A stretch of 64,000 bases of DNA from Candidatus Saccharimonadota bacterium (GTDB taxonomy: Bacteria; Patescibacteriota; Saccharimonadia; Saccharimonadales; Saccharimonadaceae): assembly GCA_017652105.1 (NCBI GenBank), contig JAGCBP010000015.1:1-64000 (forward strand), in the 5' to 3' direction. Under the pieces are notes generated by a model, which did no database searches, had not been told where the DNA came from, and worked only from the letters and a program-made list of their open reading frames with translations. This document shows positions 39,394 through 46,169 of this stretch, piece by piece. Position numbers and translations under genes: made by a program. Each line of letters starts with the position of its first letter. Within the stretch, counting starts at the first letter, position 1.

Positions 39394-39446
39394 TTAGCAT
39401 AAGCTGGGGGTAGGGGGTTGAAAGTCTAGATGGGGTGTGCTAGGGT
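39394..39446 (+). promoter_or_regulatory. Element C: G-rich promoter module
   Basis: TTTAGCATAAGC, then TGGGGGTAGGGGGTTGA, -35 TTGAAA (39418-39423), exactly 17 nt, TAGGGT (39441-39446) preceded by TGTGC. Very close to element B over about 55 bp. Confidence 0.7.
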
Positions 39447-39498
39447 AGATGATACGGGGTTGACACTTTAAAAACTTGCGGGGAGAAAGGAGGAGAAT

Positions 39499-39570
39499 AT
39501 GGGTTTAGAAATAAACTTTTTATTTGGACTTGTCCACATAAAAATTATCCGTCCTAGAAAGAACGGATAA
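39499..39570 (+). CDS. Element C small ORF, 23-residue peptide
   Basis: 24 codons including the stop. It starts MGLEINFLFGLVHI and ends KIIRPRKNG: hydrophobic, then basic after a Pro. RBS GGAGAAAGGAGGAG, nearly identical to element A. The stop codon is part of the perfect inverted repeat TTATCCGT/ACGGATAA (39545-39570). Confidence 0.6.
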   Translation: MGLEINFLFGLVHIKIIRPRKNG

Positions 39571-39581
39571 CATAATCTCTT
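39540..39581 (-). ncRNA. Element C predicted antisense RNA (about 42 nt)
   Basis: Promoter TTGACT (39611-39616), exactly 17 nt, TAGAAT (39588-39593) on the minus strand; start near 39581. It ends with TTATCCGT-loop-ACGGATAA followed by TTTTT (39540-39544 on the plus strand as A). Confidence 0.6.
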
Positions 39582-39587
39582 GATTCT

Positions 39588-39616
39588 ATTCTACCGTACA
39601 CTAATTAATTAGTCAA
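39588..39616 (-). promoter_or_regulatory. Element C convergent promoter
   Basis: TTGACT-N17-TAGAAT on the minus strand. The spacer contains the 14-bp palindrome ACTAATTAATTAGT, a possible operator. Confidence 0.65.
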
Positions 39617-39661
39617 CCCCGGTTTGAGATTTGACAAAAATGTTATATAATATATATAGTT

Positions 39662-41512
39662 ATGGAAAAGATCCGGAATTTTTGTATTATTGCGCATATC
39701 GATCATGGCAAATCTACTATTGCTGATCGGATGATGGAAATTACCGGGACGGTTTCGAAACGGGAGATGAAAAGCCAGCTTCTTGATTCGATGGATCTTG
39801 AACGGGAAAAGGGCATCACAATTAAACTAGCACCGGTGACGATGCATTGGAAAGGTTATACATTAAATTTGATTGATACGCCGGGGCATGTGGATTTTTC
39901 TTACGAAGTTTCGCGGAGCTTGCAGGCGGTGGAAACGGCGGTCCTTGTGGTAGATGCAACACAAGGAATTCAAGCGCAGACGCTGGCGAATGTCTATTTA
40001 GCTCTCGAACAAGATTTGACAATTATTCCGGTGATAAATAAAGTAGATTTGCCGGCGGCGGATGTGGAAGGAGTAGCGGCGCAAATCATTAATCTGCTCG
40101 GATGCAAACGCGAGGATATTATCGAGGTGTCGGGCAAGACCGGGTACAATATCGATTTGATTTTGGATAAACTAATTGAGGTGGGAGGAAATGTGTCTGC
40201 TGGGGCATTTCGGAGCGCGGCAGCGCGAGAATTAGCGCCGTCCGCCCGTGGCGACGGGCCGGACGGACGCGGCCCCAGCGGGCACATTCCGCCCACCAGG
40301 GCATTGATTTTTGATTCGTATTTTGATGACTACCGTGGGGTGGTGCTGTATGTGAGAGTGTTTGAGGGGGAGATTGATAAAAATTCCGAGATTTTGATGA
40401 TGGCGGCGGAGACAAAAGGTTTGGCGCTTGAGGTTGGGATTCTTACACCAAAAATGACGCCAAAAGATTCTCTGAAGGCGGGTGAAATTGGTTATATTGT
40501 GACAAATCTCAAAACTACGCGCGAGGCAAAGGTGGGTGATACAGTGACTCTCGTAAAAAATCCGGCTACAGAAGCGCTGCCGGGGTACAAAAATGTGTTG
40601 CCGTTTGTGTACGCTGGGTTTTTCCCGGTGTCTAATGACCAATACAAAGAACTGAAAGAGGCGATTGAGAAATTGGCCTTGTCTGATTCGGCACTGCAAT
40701 ATGCGCCGGAAAATTCGCCAGTATTAGGATTTGGTCTTAGAATCGGGTTTCTTGGGCTCCTTCACATGGATATTATCAAGGAGCGGTTGGAACGGGAGTT
40801 TGGGCTGGATTTAATTGTGACAAATCCTTCGACAAATTACGAAGTTTTATTAAATACCGGCGAAGTGATAGAAATAAAATCAGCTTCGGACCTTCCGGAC
40901 ATGACGGAAATTGCGGAAATTCGCGAGCCGTGGGTGAAGGGCGAAATTATTGTGCCGCGAGAAATGATTGGAAACGTGCTAAATTTGATTAACGAAAAGC
41001 GTGGCCACCAAACGAATTTGTCTTATATCGAAAATCGGGCGGTGATTGATTTTGAAGCGCCGATGGCAAATCTTTTGACGGATTTTTATGATCAACTAAA
41101 ATCGGCAACCTCGGGGTATGCCTCGTTTAATTACGAATTGAATGGTTACAAGGCAGAGGATTTGGTGCGAGTAGATTTTCTGGTGGCGGGAGAAAAGATG
41201 GATGCTTTATCGGTGATGGCGCACAGAACCGAAGCGGAGGCGATTGGGCGGGAAGTGACTAAGAAACTAAAAGAAGTGATACCGCGGCAAAACTTTGAAG
41301 TGGCACTTCAGGCGGCGATTGGAGCGAGAATCATTGCACGGGAAACTATTGGGGCGTATAGAAAAGATGTGCTAGTAAAAATTCATACGGGCGATCGGGA
41401 TAGAAAAGCTAAACTTCTAGAAAAACAGAAGCGTGGTAAAGCTAGGATGAAGAGATTTGGCAAAATTGATATTCCACCGGAAGCGTTTACGGTGATGTTG
41501 AAACGAAATTAG
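39662..41512 (+). CDS. lepA: Elongation factor 4 (LepA), with GC-rich repeat insertion
   Basis: 616 residues. GTPase motifs AHIDHGKSTIADRM, LIDTPGHVDFSYEV and INKVDLP; LepA-specific C-terminal region (DRDRKAKLLEKQKRGKARMK). It acts on stalled ribosomes. Residues about 183-206 (RSAAARELAPSARGDGPDGR and beyond) between the G domain and domain II come from the same GC-rich palindromic repeat as in truB, inserted just before the conserved RALIFDSYFDDYRGV. The promoter is AT-rich (TATATAATATATATAG) with no clean spacing. Confidence 0.95.
   Translation: MEKIRNFCIIAHIDHGKSTIADRMMEITGTVSKREMKSQLLDSMDLEREKGITIKLAPVTMHWKGYTLNLIDTPGHVDFSYEVSRSLQAVETAVLVVDATQGIQAQTLANVYLALEQDLTIIPVINKVDLPAADVEGVAAQIINLLGCKREDIIEVSGKTGYNIDLILDKLIEVGGNVSAGAFRSAAARELAPSARGDGPDGRGPSGHIPPTRALIFDSYFDDYRGVVLYVRVFEGEIDKNSEILMMAAETKGLALEVGILTPKMTPKDSLKAGEIGYIVTNLKTTREAKVGDTVTLVKNPATEALPGYKNVLPFVYAGFFPVSNDQYKELKEAIEKLALSDSALQYAPENSPVLGFGLRIGFLGLLHMDIIKERLEREFGLDLIVTNPSTNYEVLLNTGEVIEIKSASDLPDMTEIAEIREPWVKGEIIVPREMIGNVLNLINEKRGHQTNLSYIENRAVIDFEAPMANLLTDFYDQLKSATSGYASFNYELNGYKAEDLVRVDFLVAGEKMDALSVMAHRTEAEAIGREVTKKLKEVIPRQNFEVALQAAIGARIIARETIGAYRKDVLVKIHTGDRDRKAKLLEKQKRGKARMKRFGKIDIPPEAFTVMLKRN
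40209..40277 (+). repeat. GC-rich palindromic repeat inside lepA
   Basis: About 70 bp; core hairpin CCGTCCGCCCGT-GGCG-ACGGGCCGGACGG (40238-40266) with one bulge. Compared with the truB copy, two stem pairs differ on both sides (G-C to T-A, T-A to C-G), keeping the pairing. Confidence 0.9.
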
Positions 41513-41536
41513 TCCTTGATTTTTTAATTTTTTTTG

Positions 41537-41545
41537 TGCTATAAT
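41537..41545 (+). promoter_or_regulatory. Extended -10 promoter of the 41569 gene
   Basis: TGCTATAAT, hexamer 41540-41545, with a short leader carrying GCGGAG as RBS. Confidence 0.7.
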
Positions 41546-41568
41546 GGTAAACATAAGCGGAGATTTTG

Positions 41569-42552
41569 ATGAAGAGGCGTAAGAAAAAGGAACGGATAAT
41601 TTCAATGCCAACAGAGGAGGATAAATTACGGGCTAAGCTCAAGGCGGCGAGCGCGGATCCTTTGGTGTGGGCAATGAAAAGCGTTGATGAAAAATTTCCG
41701 GATGAAAGAGAAAAAGATATCGAAACTATCGAAGCGGAAGCAGAGATAGAGGAGGACACTGGCCTAGACGACGAGGAGGAAGAAGTAAACGAGACGGAGG
41801 AGATCAAGGCCGAGGGCAAGACTGTGCTTCCGATGGACGATGGCGCCATGACGGTAGAAGTGACTCCGATGCGGCAAAATATGGATGAAGCTCCTAAAAA
41901 AGAGGAGAAACCTGCTATAAGTACACCGACAAAAGTAGCGGTCAAACCGGACGAGCCAAAAACTCAAGTAAAGCTCACCGCGCTTGAAGCTAAACAAAAA
42001 AGAATGACGATAGGGCTCGTGGCATTGATATTTTTGGCGCTTGGCGGAATGACTTTTGGGATTGTAGCGATGATTAATCAAAATCACGCCACTTTGGAAT
42101 TAGCTAATCAAATTGTTAATTCTGGTGGCAGTGAAAACAAAGTGGATGAAAACTTCATCTACGTAAAAGATTGGGGGATGAAAATTAAGATTATTAGCGG
42201 GCTGACCAACGTGAGTTTTGATATTGATAACGACGATTATGGCTCGATTCTGGTGTGGGGGGCAAGGAGAGATTCGGGTGCGAATTACGTGCCGGATTTT
42301 GCAAAACAATCCAAGAATAGCAATGCGATGGGCACGCTGACGAGGGTACCAAGATATGAGCGCTCGGCATCAGGTAGATTAATTTGGTATGACGATTATT
42401 ACAATTACTATTACCAAGGGCCGACCGGCGAGCCGGAAGCCAACGAAGTTGAGATGAGCTGGTGGGTGGAGAGTTATCTTTTGATTAAAGAAATGCTAAC
42501 GAATGCCGACAATTATATAGCGATTGACGACACCACAATTAGTCAGCAATAA
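41569..42552 (+). CDS. Single-pass membrane protein, unknown function
   Basis: 327 residues. Basic start (MKRRKKKER), an acidic disordered cytoplasmic region to about 140, one helix at about 143-166 (IGLVALIFLALGGMTFGIVA), then an extracellular domain of about 160 residues with a Tyr-rich segment (YDDYYNYYYQG). ATG 41569 follows GCGGAG. The plan equals that of the 6341 and 38357 proteins. The next gene has its own promoter inside the last codons. Confidence 0.65.
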   Translation: MKRRKKKERIISMPTEEDKLRAKLKAASADPLVWAMKSVDEKFPDEREKDIETIEAEAEIEEDTGLDDEEEEVNETEEIKAEGKTVLPMDDGAMTVEVTPMRQNMDEAPKKEEKPAISTPTKVAVKPDEPKTQVKLTALEAKQKRMTIGLVALIFLALGGMTFGIVAMINQNHATLELANQIVNSGGSENKVDENFIYVKDWGMKIKIISGLTNVSFDIDNDDYGSILVWGARRDSGANYVPDFAKQSKNSNAMGTLTRVPRYERSASGRLIWYDDYYNYYYQGPTGEPEANEVEMSWWVESYLLIKEMLTNADNYIAIDDTTISQQ

Positions 42553-42555
42553 ATG

Positions 42556-42564
42556 TGCTATAAT
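42556..42564 (+). promoter_or_regulatory. Extended -10 promoter of the 42571 gene
   Basis: TGCTATAAT, hexamer 42559-42564, 6 nt before ATG 42571; only a few nt behind the preceding stop. Confidence 0.8.
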
Positions 42565-42570
42565 ATATAT

Positions 42571-43113
42571 ATGGTAAAAATGAAAAAACTGGTATTTGGT
42601 TTGGTTTTTTCGGTAATTTTGGGGGCTGGCCTAATTGCACCGGTGGTGGCTGAGGGTGAGGAATCTGAGCCGGTAATCACGGATGCGCAGAGAAGCGTAA
42701 TAGTAAATCATTGCGACTCAATTAAGGACGCATTGAAAAGTTTACAAAAGACGGATTCGAGGACAAGAGTATATCTAGGGAGATATTATGAGACGATTTT
42801 GTCTAATTTTATGATGCCACTAAATATACGTTTGGTGGAAAACAGCATTTCTAATACTGGCTTAATTGAAAATCAAACTAATTTTGCGGCTAGAAGGGAC
42901 CGATTTAATAGTGATTTTATTACTTATCAACAGAGCTTGGAAGAAGTTTTGAATGTAAACTGTAAGACAGAGCCAGAGAATTTTTATGAAAAATTGACGG
43001 TAGCGAGAGAAAAGCGGGCGACGGTGAATAGAGATGCGACCAAAATTAGAGGTTTTATTGACGAGCAAGTTAAATTAGTGCAGACGCTAAAAACGGAATT
43101 GGAGAAAGTTTGA
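42571..43113 (+). CDS. Secreted helical protein, unknown function
   Basis: 180 residues. Signal peptide (KKLVFGLVFSVILGAGLIAPVVA, cleavage near VVAEG), then an all-helical, charged domain of about 150 residues with two Cys (NHCDSIKD, NVNCKTEPE). The pattern of long amphipathic helices suggests a coiled-coil-forming extracellular protein. Leaderless start. The stop overlaps the next ATG (TGATG), so both products are made together. Confidence 0.6.
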   Translation: MVKMKKLVFGLVFSVILGAGLIAPVVAEGEESEPVITDAQRSVIVNHCDSIKDALKSLQKTDSRTRVYLGRYYETILSNFMMPLNIRLVENSISNTGLIENQTNFAARRDRFNSDFITYQQSLEEVLNVNCKTEPENFYEKLTVAREKRATVNRDATKIRGFIDEQVKLVQTLKTELEKV

Positions 43114-43475
43114 TGGATAACGATGCTTTAGATAGCCAGAATAGTAATAAAGGCGGGCGAAAATTAATTATTATGGCGGTGATTTCGATTTTTATTACGC
43201 TTTGTCTTACTACGATTTCGCTTGCAATTTATCACTATTCGGGCGATATCTATCTTGATAGGTCGCGGCCGGGATATTTGCCGGACACTGAAGAGGTTAA
43301 GACCGAGGAGGATGATGAAGAGGGCGATTATAATTTTGAAAAAAGTGGGCCTTTGACCTCGGAAGTTTTGGACGAATATTTAGAAAAATTACAAATTGAA
43401 GTGGATGCGGTCAACGCATACCAAGATCCGTTTGGTGCTGAGGCTCTTTCTGATGAGTATTTTGGTATAAAATAG
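43113..43475 (+). CDS. Small membrane-anchored protein, unknown function
   Basis: 120 residues. Short polar N-terminus, one helix at about 19-43 (LIIMAVISIFITLCLTTISLAIY), then an acidic extracellular part with EEDDEEGDYNFE. The ATG overlaps the preceding stop (TGATG). It is probably a partner of the secreted helical protein encoded just upstream. Confidence 0.55.
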   Translation: MDNDALDSQNSNKGGRKLIIMAVISIFITLCLTTISLAIYHYSGDIYLDRSRPGYLPDTEEVKTEEDDEEGDYNFEKSGPLTSEVLDEYLEKLQIEVDAVNAYQDPFGAEALSDEYFGIK

Positions 43476-43485
43476 CAAAAACTTA

Positions 43486-43514
43486 TTGACATAAGCGTTT
43501 CTTGCCAGTATAAT
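43486..43514 (+). promoter_or_regulatory. TTGACA-N17-TATAAT promoter of the 43538 gene
   Basis: -35 43486-43491 within CTTATTGACATAAG (an inverted repeat CTTAT/ATAAG), -10 43509-43514; RBS AGAAAGG. Confidence 0.85.
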
Positions 43515-43537
43515 GGTGGAAAGAAAGGTTGTACTAT

Positions 43538-45271
43538 ATGAGTAAAGAAAAGGGGATTTTAGGTAGAATTTTGTCTGTCGCAGGTGCGATTCTAGTGGTG
43601 GCGGGAGTTTTTGTATTCCAAGGAGTGTCTAGTGCAGATGATTCTACGACTCCAGCGGCTACCGGCGGAGTGGAACTTGAAACTGGCGCGGGGGCTGGTG
43701 AGGCTGGTGGTGAAGCTAGTGGTGAAGCTGGTAGTGAATCTGGTAGCGAAACCGAAAATGCTGGCGCGACAACACCTGAGACTCCAACTACTTATGATTA
43801 TGCGATTAAATATTATACTGTAGATGGCGAGATAGAGACTTTGTTTGATAGCGATTCTTATACTGGTGTAGAGACCGAGTATACTTTTGCAGTGAAAGAT
43901 TCAGTGCCGGTTGGCGAAGGTGATTTTATTGCTTGGAAAGATGCGGATAGTGATGAATACTATACTGCTGCTGATGAGATTAAATTGACTAGCGAAAATC
44001 CGGAGAAAAAATTGATTGCCTATTTTGCGGCGCTAAAGAGCTATGCTCTAGTTTATGATGCGAATGGTGGTAAAGGCGCGCCGGCAGCGCAGGCTTGCGA
44101 ATCTTACCTTCCGACTTGTGATTTTGTGATTTCTAAGGTCGCGCCAACTAGAGATGGTTATGAATTTAAAGGCTGGCAGAAAGAGGATGATGATACGATT
44201 ACCTATGCGCCAGAAGCTTCGATTAGGAGCCATTCAAGCGAGGAGCCTTTGAAGGTGAAGGCTGTATGGGCCGAAATTAGGACCTATACATTGATTTATG
44301 AAGCAAATGGTGGTACTGGTGCGCCAGAAGCTTTGACTTGCAAGAGTGCAAATGGTGGTTGTACATTTGTAGTGTCAGATGTGACGCCGACTCGGAAAGA
44401 TTTTGAATTTTTGGATTGGCAAAAAGGCGCAGAGTCGGTAGGGCCGGGCGCTACGATTACTGTGGCTGAGACTACTACAATTCTAGTAGCAAATTGGAAC
44501 CCAGTAACGGTATTTACAATGGAATATGTAGCGGAGGATGCGTCTAATATTCCGGAACCACAAAAATGCCAGACTACAGTGGGGACTTGTACATTTATCG
44601 TACCTTCTACGGAGCCGGCTAAGGATGGCTATAAGTTTATGGGCTGGAGGTTTGATGGTAAAGAGGATATGCTAGCGAAAGTCGGGGATGAAATTATTGT
44701 TGGAATTGATGGTGATTTGAATTTGAAAATTAAGGCGGTTTGGTCTAGACTATATGCTATATTGAATTCTGGCGAAGTATTTGGTGCAGGTGAGCGTGTG
44801 ATTTTGAGAAGCGTAGCTGAGCAAGGCAATTTCAAAGGTCTGACGATCGATTCTCAGGAAGTGCCAAGTGAGTATTTTTCGGTAGGATTTAGTGGGCCGA
44901 CTTCGGTGATACTTTCGAATGCTTTTGCGCAATCTCTCGTTGTGGGCGAGCATGCGTTTACAATTACTTGGTCTGATGGCGAAGCTTCGGGGATTATTTC
45001 GGTAAATCAAAATGAGGATGGTACTAAGAGGTTTGTGATTGTAGATGCGGATGGCAATACTGCTGCTCCTGGATTAATGTATCGGCCAAGATCTGGTGCG
45101 ATTTCGAAGGAATCTAGCGCGGCTTCTAATGATGCGGCGACCGATAATGGTGAATCTAACATGGATGCGATTAGAACTTTGATTATAATAGCAGTGGTTG
45201 TATTCGTGGTGGCATATGCGATTAATAGATTCTATGTGCGCCATAAGATGGATTTTATTGAAAATTTCTAG
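43538..45271 (+). CDS. Cell-surface protein with InlB/Flg_new-type repeats
   Basis: 577 residues. Signal peptide (ILSVAGAILVVAGVFVFQG), a Gly/Glu/Ala/Thr-rich stalk, then at least three Listeria-Bacteroides (Flg_new) repeats: YALVYDANGGKGAP..., YTLIYEANGGTGAP... and FTMEYVAEDASNIP..., each closing with FxGWxx or LDW. Each carries a Cys pair about 8-9 residues apart (CESYLPTC, CKSANGGC, CQTTVGTC), probably disulphides. A membrane helix near the end (TLIIIAVVVFVVAYAI) anchors it. Likely an adhesin-type protein facing the host. ATG 43538 is chosen for its RBS. Confidence 0.75.
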   Translation: MSKEKGILGRILSVAGAILVVAGVFVFQGVSSADDSTTPAATGGVELETGAGAGEAGGEASGEAGSESGSETENAGATTPETPTTYDYAIKYYTVDGEIETLFDSDSYTGVETEYTFAVKDSVPVGEGDFIAWKDADSDEYYTAADEIKLTSENPEKKLIAYFAALKSYALVYDANGGKGAPAAQACESYLPTCDFVISKVAPTRDGYEFKGWQKEDDDTITYAPEASIRSHSSEEPLKVKAVWAEIRTYTLIYEANGGTGAPEALTCKSANGGCTFVVSDVTPTRKDFEFLDWQKGAESVGPGATITVAETTTILVANWNPVTVFTMEYVAEDASNIPEPQKCQTTVGTCTFIVPSTEPAKDGYKFMGWRFDGKEDMLAKVGDEIIVGIDGDLNLKIKAVWSRLYAILNSGEVFGAGERVILRSVAEQGNFKGLTIDSQEVPSEYFSVGFSGPTSVILSNAFAQSLVVGEHAFTITWSDGEASGIISVNQNEDGTKRFVIVDADGNTAAPGLMYRPRSGAISKESSAASNDAATDNGESNMDAIRTLIIIAVVVFVVAYAINRFYVRHKMDFIENF

Positions 45272-45279
45272 TATTGTAG

Positions 45280-45285
45280 TATAAT
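45280..45285 (+). promoter_or_regulatory. -10 element of galU
   Basis: TATAAT in TAGTATAAT, 9 nt before ATG 45295. Confidence 0.6.
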
Positions 45286-45294
45286 ACTAGTATT

Positions 45295-46125
45295 ATGAAA
45301 ATTTCAAAAGCAATTATTCCGGTGGCGGGATGGGGCACTCGGAGATTACCAATTACTAAGATTATTGAAAAATCGATGTTGCCGGTGGGGAATCGACCTC
45401 TGGTAGATTATTCGGTGCAAGAGTTGATTAAAGCTGGCGTGAAAGATATTTATATGGTGGTTTCTAATGTGGAACCTTGTCAGGTGAGAGCTTTTTATCA
45501 AGATAATTTGGCGCTTAATTTGTATTTGCGTGAACGCGGTAAAGAGGATAAGCTAGAAAAAGCTAAGACTTTGCCGGATGATGTAACAATTCACTATGTG
45601 GCACAAGATCCGTCGTCTAAATATGGTACGGCGGTGCCGGTGGCTTTGGCGGTGGAAGAATACAATATCAATGAGCCAGTATTGGTATTTATGGGTGATG
45701 ATTTTATTTGGAATCCAGGTGGCAAATCCTCGGCGGAGGCTTTGATTGAGTCGGTAAAAGGCGAGGATGAGTCGGCGCTTCTAGCAATTGATCATCCGTA
45801 TGAGGCATTGCTTAACGGCGGGGCTTTGACTATTGAGGATGAAAAGGTGGTAAAAATCACCGAAAAACCTTCTCCTGAGCAAGTAACAGGACTAGCTTCG
45901 GTTTCTAAGTATATTTTGTCGCCATCGATGCTCAAAGAAATTGTAGAATATGTGAATTCTCATGATTTTGGGCCGACTGAACAAGAGTATATGATTACTG
46001 ATCCGTTTGCTTCGTATATTGCTAAAGGCGGTGTAATGCGAGCGGCAAAGACAGATGGTGAATACCTTGACGGCGGTACGGTGGAAGGTTGGGTGCACGC
46101 GAACAACGTAGTGTTAGGCAATTAG
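45295..46125 (+). CDS. galU: UTP-glucose-1-phosphate uridylyltransferase (GalU-like)
   Basis: 276 residues. Nucleotidyltransferase signature KAIIPVAGWGTRRLPITKII with EKSMLPVGNRPLVDYSVQEL, VLVFMGDDFIW (metal site) and ITEKPSPEQV. Family members activate glucose-1-phosphate to UDP-glucose; the GalU branch is the best guess, but the sugar could differ. With the PMM-like enzyme at 12710 it would feed surface glycan synthesis. The stop codon lies inside the CIRCE operator of clpC. Confidence 0.88.
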   Translation: MKISKAIIPVAGWGTRRLPITKIIEKSMLPVGNRPLVDYSVQELIKAGVKDIYMVVSNVEPCQVRAFYQDNLALNLYLRERGKEDKLEKAKTLPDDVTIHYVAQDPSSKYGTAVPVALAVEEYNINEPVLVFMGDDFIWNPGGKSSAEALIESVKGEDESALLAIDHPYEALLNGGALTIEDEKVVKITEKPSPEQVTGLASVSKYILSPSMLKEIVEYVNSHDFGPTEQEYMITDPFASYIAKGGVMRAAKTDGEYLDGGTVEGWVHANNVVLGN

Positions 46126-46148
46126 CACTCTTGACATAAGAGTGCCAG
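46122..46148. promoter_or_regulatory. CIRCE-like operator (HrcA) at clpC
   Basis: TTAGCACTC-N9-GAGTGCCAG matches the CIRCE consensus TTAGCACTC-N9-GAGTGCTAA in 16 of 18 positions. The -35 box TTGACA (46131-46136) fills the 9-nt loop, so a bound repressor would cover the promoter. Confidence 0.85.
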
Positions 46149-46160
46149 ATATGATAAAAT
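46131..46160 (+). promoter_or_regulatory. Promoter of clpC-clpP
   Basis: TTGACA 46131-46136, 18-nt spacer, TGATAAAAT with hexamer 46155-46160; 9-nt gap to ATG 46170. Confidence 0.75.
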
Positions 46161-46169
46161 TAACTTATC

